A program made the translations under genes and the position numbers. A model generated the notes under the pieces. That model worked only from the letters and a program-made list of their open reading frames with translations. It made no database searches and was not told the origin of the DNA. DNA of 64,000 nt. Origin: Jiella pelagia. Lineage in GTDB: Bacteria; Pseudomonadota; Alphaproteobacteria; Rhizobiales; Rhizobiaceae. The number at the start of each line of letters is the position of its first letter. Position 1 is the first letter of the stretch. Below, piece after piece: positions 1 to 8,130 of this stretch. The stretch spans positions 2,770,001 to 2,834,000 of the forward strand of contig NZ_CP114029.1 of assembly GCF_026898155.1 (NCBI RefSeq), read 5' to 3'.

Positions 1-92
1 TGTACGAAGATGTCGGCTCCGCCATTGTCCGGCTTGATGAAGCCAAAGCCCTTTTCGGTATTGAAGAATTTGACCGTTCCGGTCTGTGCCAT
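1..92 (-). CDS. Cold shock domain protein, N-terminal part (runs off the left edge)
   Basis: The minus strand from an ATG at 92-90 reads [19 protein letters not shown], followed by [11 protein letters not shown] before the window ends. This is the start of a CspA-type single-stranded nucleic acid binding domain: KGFGFI is the RNP1 motif and DIFV begins RNP2. About 30 of the usual 65-70 residues are present. An AAGGA ribosome binding site lies a few bases upstream of the ATG. Such proteins act as RNA chaperones in the cytoplasm, often on cold shift. Which paralogue it is cannot be told from the fragment. Confidence 0.9.
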   Translation of the reverse strand, partial: MAQTGTVKFFNTEKGFGFIKPDNGGADIFV

Positions 93-381
93 TATCGGAA
101 TCCTTATCCCGGCATGTATGGGCGCCCGAGGGCGGCGGCAGGCAAGTCTTGACGAGGATAGGAACCGATACATCGCAGGCCCTTGGCCCACCCGGGAGAT
201 GCGCTCCCGATACGCAATTCGTCCGTTACCCGTGTTCGCAAATTTGCCCGAACGGCCCGAACAATGCTAGGTTCCAGGCGTCTTTGCAAGTGAAAGATTT
301 CTGACGCGCCAGACGTCTCGATGCGATACAGCATCGTCGACTCTACTGTCCCACCCAACTAAGAGCGGAATTCGTTCGACC

Positions 382-1017
382 ATGTCGATTCTCGTCGTCG
401 GCTTCGCGGCTTTCCCTGGGGTAGCTCGCAATCCGTCCCAGGATCTCGTGGAACGTCTCGCCGGTCGTCTGCCGCCTTCTGCCGCAACCCTGGTCCTCGA
501 CGTCTCATGGGACGAGAGCTGGCCAAGACTTCAGGCAGAGATTGAACGCAGGCGCGCGCAGACGGTCCTGATGTTCGGCGCGCACTTGCGGGCCGAACGA
601 ATGAGGGTCGAACTCGTCGCCCGCAACCGCCGCGAACTCGGACGCGCCGACGCCGTCGGCAGGTTTCCTGCCGGCCCCGCGGTCGGCGACGGGCCGGAAC
701 GCCTGGCCTGCCGCCTTGACTGGAGCCAGGTCGCATGGCGGCTGCGTGGTGCTGGTGTCGACTTCGAATGGTCGACGAATGCCGGCGCCTATCTGTGCAA
801 TGATACATTATACAAGCTGGCACTCGCGGCCGACCCCCTCGGGGTCGAGCGCTTCGGCTTCTTTCATCTGCCGTCGAGCGACGAGGGCGTCGCCGATCTG
901 CTCGCCCATCCGCCCCTGCCGGACGTCTTCTTGAGTCTGCCGATGGAAAAGATCGAGGCCGCTGCCATGGCGCTCGTGGAAATGGCCGCCGCCCCAGGGG
1001 CGGGACCGGCCGAATGA
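382..1017 (+). CDS. pcp: Pyroglutamyl-peptidase I (pyrrolidone carboxyl peptidase, C15 family)
   Basis: The 211-residue cytosolic cysteine peptidase would remove N-terminal pyroglutamate from peptides. The N-terminus has the family motif GFAAFPGVARNPS (residues 7-19). STNAGAYLCND (131-141) contains the nucleophile Cys139 in its usual AGxYLCN setting, and FFHLP places the catalytic His at 162. The third member of the triad is normally a Glu in the segment here reading AERMRVE (71-77), but this segment is diverged and the exact residue is uncertain. Length matches the family. It is followed nine bases later by a GTG-started methyltransferase gene on the same strand, so the two may be co-transcribed. 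Confidence 0.85.
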   Translation: MSILVVGFAAFPGVARNPSQDLVERLAGRLPPSAATLVLDVSWDESWPRLQAEIERRRAQTVLMFGAHLRAERMRVELVARNRRELGRADAVGRFPAGPAVGDGPERLACRLDWSQVAWRLRGAGVDFEWSTNAGAYLCNDTLYKLALAADPLGVERFGFFHLPSSDEGVADLLAHPPLPDVFLSLPMEKIEAAAMALVEMAAAPGAGPAE

Positions 1018-1026
1018 GGAATTTGC

Positions 1027-1878
1027 GTGACAACGAACGGATTTGACGAGCAGGCGCTCGATGCTGCCTACCGCAAGGCGCTGGCAGCGGAAAAGGCGGG
1101 CCGGACCGAAGCTGCCGCGACGGCCTATCGCGCCTGCCTCGGCATCGACCCCGACGACCATGTCGGCGCGCGGCTGCGGCTTGCCGCGCTCGGCGTCGGC
1201 GAAACCCCGTCTTCGGCGGGCGAGGCCTATGTGACGACGCTGTTCGACCAGCAGGCCGAGGCGTTCGAGGACATTCTGGTCGGCCAGCTCGGCTATGGTG
1301 TTCCCGGCCTCATCGGCGAAACTCTGGCGCGGCTCGGCTTCGAACATTTCGACCGGGCGCTCGATCTCGGCTGCGGCACCGGGCTCGTCGGCACCGTCCT
1401 CGATGGGCGGGTGGACGAAATGCTCGGCATCGATCTGTCGGAGAACATGATCGAGATCGCCTTCGACAGCGGCGCCTACGACCATCTCTATATCGGTGAG
1501 GCGCTGGGCTTTCTGGAGGATTTCGACGAGCCCGAACCATTCGACGTGATCCTTGCCGCCGACGTCCTGCCCTATCTCGGCGATCTCGCGCCGCTGTTCT
1601 CCCTCGCCGCCACGCGGCTGGCGCCGCGGGGTCTGTTCGTCGCCTCCACCGAAGCTCTGGCCGACATGGCTGGCGACGGCGCCGCTAAAGGGGCGAACGC
1701 CGAGACCGGCTTTGCCGTCGGCTCCGACCACCGCTTCCATCACGGAGAAAGCTATGTCCGGGCGGCGCTGGAAAGGGCGGGGTTCGAACTCGTCGCCTTC
1801 GAGCCGATCACCGTGCGCATGCAGGAAGGGGAGCCGGCGCCAGGCCATCTGTTCGTCGCCCGCCGAACCGGCGGCTGA
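1027..1878 (+). CDS. SAM-dependent methyltransferase with N-terminal TPR-like segment
   Basis: This 283-residue protein starts at GTG 1027. Residues 7-55 form a short tetratricopeptide-like helical pair (AYRKALAAEKAGRTEAA). A class I methyltransferase fold follows: motif I DLGCGTG at 113-119, an acidic residue after the second strand in GIDLSENM (134-141), and motif IV-like DVILAADVLPYL. The TPR-plus-methyltransferase architecture recurs in alphaproteobacteria, often annotated as a TPR-repeat methyltransferase or a biotin-synthesis BioC-like protein. The substrate is unknown and nothing nearby identifies it. It lies just after the pyroglutamyl peptidase gene, probably in one transcript. Confidence 0.8.
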   Translation: MTTNGFDEQALDAAYRKALAAEKAGRTEAAATAYRACLGIDPDDHVGARLRLAALGVGETPSSAGEAYVTTLFDQQAEAFEDILVGQLGYGVPGLIGETLARLGFEHFDRALDLGCGTGLVGTVLDGRVDEMLGIDLSENMIEIAFDSGAYDHLYIGEALGFLEDFDEPEPFDVILAADVLPYLGDLAPLFSLAATRLAPRGLFVASTEALADMAGDGAAKGANAETGFAVGSDHRFHHGESYVRAALERAGFELVAFEPITVRMQEGEPAPGHLFVARRTGG

Positions 1879-2189
1879 TCGTCGGCTTCGTCACAACGCG
1901 CCCGCCAGCGGTCAAGCGGGAAAAAGCGGCTTCGGTTTCAATGCAACGATGTTCCGCGCCGCCTCGGCGACATCGAGCGGCCGAGGAGGGGGCCTGGCGG
2001 GGGCGGGTGTTGCACAGGACGGATAGCAGAAGGCCCCTTGGGGCCGGGCTCGATGGCTCTGCATCACGCGAGGTCAAACCATGTGCCCGCCTTATCGTGT
2101 TCTGCGGGGCCTCATGAAACCGGCTGCGTCCCGTAGTTCATGATCGAGCGGCCGCGCCTCGAGCGAAGCCGTATTTTGATGACGTTGCG
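1879..2189. other. Intergenic region, no feature recognised
   Basis: This is the 311-base stretch between the converging ends of the methyltransferase gene and the small leftward gene. I found no credible coding sequence, RNA or strong terminator in it. Confidence 0.5.
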
Positions 2190-2423
2190 TCAGAATTCGT
2201 CTTCGACGAAGCCCTCTGTAGAGACGCAGAAGCTGTCCCGACGGATGAATTTGGCAAAATCGCGGCTTTCCGCGTCGAGCGCCCTGCGCAACTCTTCGAG
2301 GGCATCGTTGTTGGCACGCAAACGCTGCAGAAGCGCTTCGTCTTCAAGCAGATCCGGCGCATCGACCCACGACAATTGCGTGCTCGTCGCCAGCCAAGCC
2401 TCACCTTTTTTCTGCAATGCCAC
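2190..2423 (-). CDS. Small hypothetical protein, 77 residues
   Basis: A short leftward reading frame starts at GTG 2423-2421, with a strong GGAGG ribosome binding site about eight bases upstream, which is the main reason to believe it. The protein is acidic and soluble-looking, with a helical middle (LLEDEALLQRLRANNDALEE) and a C-terminal segment RRDSFCVSTEGFVEDEF. There is no signal peptide, membrane segment or motif I recognise. It lies alone between a methyltransferase gene and the tRNA-Leu gene. The function is unknown. Confidence 0.55.
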   Translation of the reverse strand: MALQKKGEAWLATSTQLSWVDAPDLLEDEALLQRLRANNDALEELRRALDAESRDFAKFIRRDSFCVSTEGFVEDEF

Positions 2424-2762
2424 GGCGTTCCCTCCTGCCCGAAATCATTGAATCCGGCACTTCCAAGGCATGAAAGGACCATAGCGGATTTTTTGGCCGG
2501 TGCTAAGTGCTTTTTGCCGGGCTGTTGCCCTGGTTCAACAAAACTTGACGGAAGGCTGGGAAGGGGAGGCAGTGCCGCTCGTTGCATTCCATGTGCCGCG
2601 GAAGGCGGGCGAAGGGGCTTGTCTCCGGACCGCTCACGAAAGATGCGCGTCGGGCCTGAGTGGCAATTGCCTTCGATCGCAGGAAGGCGCTAAGGCAGGG
2701 GGCTGGCGGCGCCAAGGCCGGTTGCGGGACGACCGCGGCAGGTGAGGCGACGGCAAGAACGG
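2424..2762. other. Intergenic region upstream of the tRNA-Leu gene
   Basis: The 339 bases between the small leftward gene and tRNA-Leu presumably hold both promoters. No clear -35/-10 pair or conserved coding frame can be called by eye. Confidence 0.4.
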
Positions 2763-3079
2763 GCGGACGTGGCGAAATCGGTAGACGCAGCAGACTTTGG
2801 ACGTATTGGAGTGCCCGCGGGGAAATCCGCGGAGTAGAACCGCTCAAAGTCGGGGAACGCTAACGGGCCGTGTGGCTCCAGGCCAATCCCGAGCCAAGCC
2901 CCGGGCCTTCGTGTCCGGGGAAGGTGTAGAGACTGGACGGGCGGCGCCTAAGGCCTTCGGGCGATGGCGAAGGGACAGTCCAGACCACGAACGCCTCGAA
3001 GGCGGCGGCGAAAGCCGAAGTGGTACGAAAATCTGCTTCTCGACAGAGAGTACGGGTTCGAGTCCCGTCGTCCGCACCA
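2763..3079 (+). tRNA. tRNA-Leu(UAA), interrupted by a group I intron, CCA encoded
   Basis: The exons are 2763-2797 and 3028-3079. Acceptor strands GCGGACG (2763-2769) and CGTCCGC (3069-3075) pair perfectly, followed by discriminator A and encoded CCA (3077-3079). The anticodon stem GCAGA (2790-2794) pairs with TCTGC (3032-3036). Joining the exons gives the seven-base loop C-T-T-A-A-A-A, so the anticodon is UAA (Leu). A long class II variable arm (TCTC/GAGA) and a T arm ACGGG-TTCGAGT-CCCGT complete the cloverleaf. The gene is interrupted between U34 and A35 by the intron 2798-3027, so the mature tRNA is 87 nt including CCA. A splice-blind scan would miss this tRNA or call it a pseudogene. Confidence 0.93.
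2798..3027 (+). ncRNA. Group I self-splicing intron in tRNA-Leu(UAA)
   Basis: The 230-nt intron lies between U34 and A35 of the anticodon. The 5' exon ends in U and the intron ends in G3027, as group I introns require. Exon bases A2794-C-U-U2797 pair with a guide G2809-A-G-U2812, putting the obligatory U.G wobble at the splice site (P1). CCGCGG 2815-2820 and 2827-2832 form a P2 hairpin. The core segment GGCCAATCCCGAGCCAAG (2881-2898) and GGTGTAGAGACT (2923-2934) closely resemble the conserved flanks of P6 in the cyanobacterial and plastid trnL intron. No homing endonuclease gene fits inside. The call rests on visible pairing and core similarity; a covariance search would settle the subgroup. 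Confidence 0.9.
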
Positions 3080-3327
3080 TTTTGCACCGAAGCTTCCATT
3101 TTCTCATCGAGCATCCGGCCTCGCGGGGAAAACTGCGACGTGATCGTCGGCGGGCGCGCTAACGGCCTTGTCCGCCGGTCTAAAACGCCGCAGCGTCAGA
3201 CGGTTACGTAGGCTGGATTGCGGGCATACGATGTGGTTTGGTGCAATCGTCATGTCGATGACGCTGGGTCAGTCGCGGTGCGCCTTCATGCCCCAGTCCA
3301 ATTCCGCACCGTCTGGCAACAAGCAGA

Positions 3328-4323
3328 ATGAACGAACGCCTGTCTCCCTCCTTTCTTTTCGATGCGCAGGAAATGGCCGGTGCGGACCGGTTCGAGGCCT
3401 ATCGCGGTCTTTATGCCTCGGGATCCGACGTTTCGTTGGCGGGAGCTGATTTTCGGGCCAGGGTCGAGGTGCAGAAGCTGGGCCGCCTCGTGATGTTCGA
3501 GCGGCACCTCAATGACGTCACCCACGAGCGCACGCCCCGGCGCGTGCGGGCCGACGGCTTCGAACATTTTACCCTGCAACTCAACCTGTCGGGGCGACTT
3601 CTGGCCGATCTGCCGGAGGGGCCTCTGGAGGTCGGTCCCGGCGAGATCGTCGTCTTCGACATGACTCGGCCGCAGCGTACCCGGGCGTCCGGCGCCCATT
3701 TTCTCACTTTTTCGGTGGCGCGCGACGTCATGGAGGCGGCGAGCCTCAGTGCTTTCACGTTGCACGGGACGCTTCTGACGGGGGGCCAGGCGGGCATCCT
3801 CGCCGATCTGATGCGTTCCTTCGTCAGACACCGCGTCGCCGAGCAGCCGGACAGCGCGGGCGCGGCGACGCGGATGTTCCGGGAGGCGCTGGCGATGGCG
3901 CTCGGGGCAGCGGAGGCATCGTCCTCACCCGGCGGCGACAGTCTGGCGCGGGTGCGTCTGTTGATCGAGCACCACCTCGCCGCCAGCGAGCTCTCCCCCG
4001 TCTGGATCGCCCGCAAGGCAGGTCTGTCGCGCACCCGGCTCTACGAACTCTTCAAGCCGATCGGCGGCATTGCGGCCTATGTGCAGGCGCGGCGGACGGC
4101 GCGTCTACGGGCGCTGCTCGGGCGGCCCGAGAACGGCATGCGTAGCGTGGCGCAACTGGCCTTCCAGGCCGGGTTCGCCGCCGAAAGCCATGCAATCCGG
4201 CTGTACAAGCGCCGCTTCGGCGAGACGCCGGGCCACCATCGGCGGCAGCTCCAGGACCTGCAGCACCCTCTGCCTGCGGCCGCAAGCGGCTTTCACGGCT
4301 GGATCGACGACATCAACCGCTAG
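3328..4323 (+). CDS. AraC-family transcriptional regulator
   Basis: The 331-residue regulator has an N-terminal cupin-like ligand/dimerisation region (about 1-190, with DGFEHFTLQLNLSGRL and GPGEIVVFDMTRPQRT, typical of AraC_binding_2 sensors). Its C-terminal DNA-binding domain has two helix-turn-helix units: LSPVWIARKAGLSRTRLYEL (about 222-241) and SVAQLAFQAGFAAESHAIRL followed by YKRRFGETP. It is transcribed toward a convergent MFS exporter gene that it could control, but no operator is evident. The effector is unknown. One of the seven uncorrupted GAGCTC sites lies in this gene at 3988-3993. Confidence 0.88.
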   Translation: MNERLSPSFLFDAQEMAGADRFEAYRGLYASGSDVSLAGADFRARVEVQKLGRLVMFERHLNDVTHERTPRRVRADGFEHFTLQLNLSGRLLADLPEGPLEVGPGEIVVFDMTRPQRTRASGAHFLTFSVARDVMEAASLSAFTLHGTLLTGGQAGILADLMRSFVRHRVAEQPDSAGAATRMFREALAMALGAAEASSSPGGDSLARVRLLIEHHLAASELSPVWIARKAGLSRTRLYELFKPIGGIAAYVQARRTARLRALLGRPENGMRSVAQLAFQAGFAAESHAIRLYKRRFGETPGHHRRQLQDLQHPLPAAASGFHGWIDDINR

Positions 4324-4324
4324 G

Positions 4325-4370
4325 GCATGATCCCGGAAAGTGGAAGCGAGTTTTTCGAAAAGGATCATGC
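4325..4370. repeat. REP-like intergenic palindrome of a kind common in Rhizobiales
   Basis: GCATGATCC (4325-4333) and GGATCATGC (4362-4370) are perfect inverted arms around a 28-base centre containing a second short dyad near TTTTTCGAAAA. Dispersed elements beginning GCATGATCCCGAAAAGTGG are, from my knowledge of the group, frequent between genes in Rhizobiales genomes. Here it sits exactly between two convergent genes, where the folded RNA could act as a bidirectional terminator. Confidence 0.65.
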
Positions 4371-4419
4371 GCAAACAGGAAGATAGAGCGGGATGATGAG
4401 CGGAGCCCACCGCATCCCC

Positions 4420-5700
4420 CTAGCGCCGAAGAGCGGCGGTCTGTTCGAGGCGTAGGGCGAGAAGAGCCGAGACCATGCCGGAGAGACCGGCGGCACAGAG
4501 GACGGCCAGGACCGCTTGGCGCAGCCCCGCCGAGCCGCCGAACATGTGTTCGCCAAGCCAGCCGACCAGCACGGGGCCGATGCCGAGCGCGATCAGCGTC
4601 ACACCGAGGATGAAGCTGCCGGTCATCCTGCCGCGCAGCGGCGCAGGCGTCAGTTGCTGGATCGCGACGAGGCCGGCGGGCGTCGCGACTGCCAGTGTAA
4701 ACGTCGCGGCAGCGAGAGCCGCGAGCGCGGCGGGAAGCGATCCGACGAGACAGAACGCCGATCCCGCCACCACCGCAGCGAAAAGCGAGACGGCCGCGAC
4801 GCGCGCCGGCGCGGCGAGACTGCCGCGCGCGGCCAGACGATCGAGGACGATGCCGCCGAAGACGTTTCCCGCCGGTCCGACGCAAAGGATGACGAGGCCG
4901 AAGACCATGCCGCTCTCTGCGACGCTCAAGCCGAAGCTCCGCACCAGGATCGTCGGCGTCCAGGCCGCAATGATCTGGACGATCAGGACCGTCGCGGCGG
5001 CGGATCCGAAATAGGCGAGATAGATCGGCCAGCGCGCCGCCAGGATCGGCATGAGCGCCTGCCCGCCCTGTTCCACTAGCGAACGCGGCGGCTCGCGGAC
5101 GGCCGATAACAGCACGATTGCGGCGACATTGGCGACGAGCGAGACGAGGAACAGGACGCGCCAGGGCGCAAGACCGTGCAACCAGCCGGGCGCGGCGACG
5201 ATGAAAGCCAGCAACGAGCCTCCGCCGAACAGGGCCATCCCCCGCCCGAAGGTGGCCGCGGAGGTGAAGAGCGCGATCGGCTTGCCTCTGCGCAGCGGAC
5301 CGAACATGTCGGCGATGAGGCTGGTCGCGGCCGGAACGAGAGCCGCCTGGCCGAGCCCGACGAGCATGCGCGCGGCGACCAGTTGCGGGTAGGTCTCGGA
5401 CAGGGCGCAAGACGCGGTTCCGAGCGTCCAGATCGCCAGCGCGGCGAAGATGATGGCGGAGCGATTGTGACGGTCGACGAGCATACCGGCCGGTATGATT
5501 GCCGCCGCATAGGGGAGCACATAGGCCGTGCCCTGCAGAAAGCCGAGTTCCGTGTCGCTGAGGGCCATGTCGGCCTTGACCATGCTGAGGACGAGGCTGA
5601 GAAGGTGTCGGTCGAGCGAAGACACCAGGTGGACGAAGGCCAAGGCGAAGGCGAGCTGCCAGGCCCCGACGCGAACGGTCTCGACGGGTGTGTCACTCAC
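4420..5700 (-). CDS. Major facilitator superfamily transporter
   Basis: The 426-residue inner-membrane protein has twelve predicted membrane spans and MFS motif A (GMLVDRHNRSAI) between spans 2 and 3. It probably moves a small solute or drug across the inner membrane in exchange for protons; the substrate cannot be read from sequence. I chose GTG 5700-5698 (protein starting VSDTPVETV) because the reading frame upstream lacks membrane-protein composition and looks non-coding. The ribosome binding site there is weak, so the start is uncertain. The gene converges on the AraC regulator, separated by a REP-like palindrome. Confidence 0.82.
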   Translation of the reverse strand: MSDTPVETVRVGAWQLAFALAFVHLVSSLDRHLLSLVLSMVKADMALSDTELGFLQGTAYVLPYAAAIIPAGMLVDRHNRSAIIFAALAIWTLGTASCALSETYPQLVAARMLVGLGQAALVPAATSLIADMFGPLRRGKPIALFTSAATFGRGMALFGGGSLLAFIVAAPGWLHGLAPWRVLFLVSLVANVAAIVLLSAVREPPRSLVEQGGQALMPILAARWPIYLAYFGSAAATVLIVQIIAAWTPTILVRSFGLSVAESGMVFGLVILCVGPAGNVFGGIVLDRLAARGSLAAPARVAAVSLFAAVVAGSAFCLVGSLPAALAALAAATFTLAVATPAGLVAIQQLTPAPLRGRMTGSFILGVTLIALGIGPVLVGWLGEHMFGGSAGLRQAVLAVLCAAGLSGMVSALLALRLEQTAALRR

Positions 5701-6207
5701 CAATGAGTGCCTCGCGCGGTGGGTGGAACGCGGGTTCCTTGGGCATCGGAGATCGGCGTCTCCGCAGATAGCGTCTCCCCGTCTGCTTCGGCTGCAGGAA
5801 CGAAGGCACGGTGGTGCGGGCCGAATCACGAGCTTGCGGATGCATGACAGCGTCTCTTGTTTCGGCGTCTGCCGCTGGGTCCAACTTCAAACTCGCATCC
5901 CGGTTGCGGCTTTGCCGCGTGCCGAATCCAAAACCACGATAGATCAAACGGTTGATGTCTGTCCCCATGAACGAGGCGAACGTGCGTCATGCAAAGCAGG
6001 TGCCGGCAAATCGAGGAAGCGGGCGCGGCAAACGCCGGATTGCCTTGCTCCGGCGGCGTCCATGTTGAAGAGGTCGTCTGGCGCCGGGGTGGTGGCCGCG
6101 ACTTTTGATCGTGGTCGATCCGCGGCCGCTGCCGGCAATAGGCCGCGGGATCGATGCCGGGGCTCCGGACGGACGTGGCGTCGGCAGGAAGAAGGAGGAG
6201 AAGTCGC
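5701..6207. other. Long intergenic region with a GC-rich inverted repeat
   Basis: This 507-base divergent gap lies between the MFS gene and the GatZ-like gene and should hold both promoters. Near its right end CGATCCGCGGCC (6116-6127) and GGCCGCGGGATCG (6141-6153) form a hairpin with one bulged G, 55 bases before the GatZ-like start codon. It may be a leader structure or an operator. No convincing coding sequence is present. Confidence 0.45.
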
Positions 6208-7486
6208 ATGTCGGGTGAAACATTGGCGGCGCTGCCGCGGCTCAGCAGGCAGAGCGGTGCGGGTATCGTCTCGATCTGTTCGGCCCATCCGCGGGTCGTC
6301 GAGGCGGCGTTGCGCGAAACGGCGAGCCGCAATGGCGAGGTGCTGATCGAGGCCACCTGCAACCAGGTGAACCAGGAGGGCGGCTATACCGGCATGACGC
6401 CCGAGGCCTTCCGGCACTTCGTCGAAGGCATCGCCGCGCGCAACGGCTTCGACGCGGGCCGGATCATTCTCGGCGGCGACCATCTCGGCCCCAATCCCTG
6501 GAAGCATCTGCCGGCGGAAGAGGCGCTGCAGCGCGCCGAAGCCATGGTTGACGCCTATGTCCGCGCCGGATTTGAGAAAATCCATCTCGACACCAGCATG
6601 GGCTGCGCCGGCGAGGGCGCCGCCGTGCCGGACGAGGTGACGGCGCGGCGGGCGGCGCGTCTGGCGACGGTCGCCGAAGCTGCCGGCGGCCAGGCGGGAA
6701 CCCGGCCGCTCTATATCATCGGCACCGAGGTCCCGACGCCGGGCGGCGCCATAGAGGAGCCTCGAGACGCTCGTGCCGACCTCGCCCGAGGCGGCGATCG
6801 AGACGGCGGAAGTACACCGCGAGGCCTTCGCCGAGGCGGGGCTGGAGGCGGCGTTCGAGCGTGCCATCGGGCTCGTGGTTCAGCCGGGCGTCGAATTCGG
6901 TTCCGAGAGCGTCCATGTCTACGATAGGGCGGTCGCCGGCTCACTCGCGGCGACCCTTCGGGACCTGCCGCAATTCGTCTTCGAGGCCCATTCGACGGAT
7001 TATCAGCCGCAATCCGCCTTGGCCGCGCTGGTCGAGGACGGCTTTGCGATCCTCAAGGTCGGACCGGCGCTGACCTTCGCGATGCGCGAGGCGTTCTACG
7101 GTCTCGACGCCATCGGCGGCGTTCTTCAAGCAAATTCGGCGGGCGGTGAACTGCGGGCGGCGATGGAGCGGCTGATGGCCGAGACGCCCGGCCATTGGCG
7201 CGGCCACTATCATGGCAGCGACGCGCAGCTGCGCCGCCAGCGCCATTTCAGCTACAGCGATCGCATCCGCTACTACTGGCCGCATCCCGACGCGGCGGCG
7301 GCCGTCGACCGGCTGATGGCGGGGTTCGGCGACGCGACGATCCCCGAGACGCTGATCAGCCAGTATCTCCACTGGCTCTATCAGGACGTCCGGCAAGGGC
7401 GATGCCGGCCGGTCGCGGCCGATCTCGTCGAACATTCCATCCGCAAGGTGATCGCCGACTACGACAGGGCCGCCCGTTGCGCCTGA
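6208..7486 (+). CDS. GatZ/KbaZ-like D-tagatose-bisphosphate aldolase non-catalytic subunit family protein (one-base insertion at 6757-6763)
   Basis: The start at ATG 6208 has a strong GGAGGAG site upstream. The frame is broken once, at GAGCCTC 6757-6763. Reading GAGCTC there gives one 425-residue protein, the usual GatZ/KbaZ length. Motifs include LIEATCNQVNQEGGYTGMTP (about 41-60), ILGGDHLGPNPWKHLPAEEA (about 87-106), KIHLDTSMGCAGEG, LYIIGTEVPTPGGA and RIRYYWPHPDAA. In the enteric galactitol and N-acetylgalactosamine pathways such proteins stabilise the catalytic aldolase GatY/KbaY, but no such partner lies here. The convergent neighbour is a SIS-domain sugar isomerase. The substrate is unknown and the name describes the fold only. 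Confidence 0.85.
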
Positions 7487-7537
7487 ACCGACGGGGAGCG
7501 GAGGCGGTCGCCTTAAGCGCCGGCCGCTCCTTGCCGC

Positions 7538-8092
7538 TCACTCCATATTGGTGTGGTTGCCCCGCATCGTTTCCGGCGAGACGGCCATGAGGTCGCGCAG
7601 CTTCAGCACCATCACCTCGAAGAGGACAAACAGCGCGCCCTCATAGAGCGAGCCCATGGGCAGGACGGAGGTCGCCGCGCCGCCCTGGTCGTTGGCCATG
7701 GTCTGGGCGGGGATCGTCAGGACGAAGTCGGCGAGTTCGGCGCAGCGCCCGCCCGGCTGGGCGGTGATGAAGAGGATCTTCGCGCCGTCGCGCCTGGCGA
7801 CGCCCATCAAAGCGAGGGCGGTGGAGATTTCCCCCGGGCCGACGGAGACGACGAAGAGATCGCCCTTTTCAAGCGCCGGCATCGTCATGTCGCCGACGAC
7901 GCCGACATGGGCTCCGAGATGGAAGAGCCGCATGGCGAAGCCCTTGATCTGCAGGCCCTCGCGGCCGCCGGCATAGGTGCCGATGCGCCGCGCGCCTGCG
8001 ATCATCCGGCAAGCCTCGTCCACCGCCGCGTCGTCGATGCCGTCCATCACCGTGCCGAGTTCGGCGAGGGCCGTGCGGTAAAGATCGCTCAT
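7538..8092 (-). CDS. SIS-domain sugar-phosphate isomerase (6-phospho-3-hexuloisomerase-like)
   Basis: This 184-residue single SIS domain matches the length and layout of 6-phospho-3-hexuloisomerase (HxlB/PHI): RRIGTYAGGREGLQIKGFAM (about 36-55), then FVVSVGPGEISTALALMGVA and the nucleotide-like loop ILFITAQPGG. It is the third gene of a leftward run rhaD-rhaI-this gene, 38 bases after rhaI, so it is probably induced with rhamnose use. PHI normally interconverts 3-hexulose-6-phosphate and fructose-6-phosphate. With no hexulose-phosphate synthase nearby, that reaction is doubtful, and a role on another ketose phosphate is more likely. Confidence 0.8.
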   Translation of the reverse strand: MSDLYRTALAELGTVMDGIDDAAVDEACRMIAGARRIGTYAGGREGLQIKGFAMRLFHLGAHVGVVGDMTMPALEKGDLFVVSVGPGEISTALALMGVARRDGAKILFITAQPGGRCAELADFVLTIPAQTMANDQGGAATSVLPMGSLYEGALFVLFEVMVLKLRDLMAVSPETMRGNHTNME

Positions 8093-8130
8093 GCTTCCAA
8101 TTCCCCAAATGCTGAAGTGTCGTTTTCCGC

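Noticed and set aside
2798..3027. Homing endonuclease gene inside the group I intron
   Set aside because: The intron is only 230 nt and no frame in it resembles an endonuclease.
2763..3079. tmRNA or two unrelated tRNA fragments
   Set aside because: The two parts form one tRNA-Leu with perfect acceptor and anticodon stems, and the middle has group I intron features. There is no tmRNA peptide tag frame.
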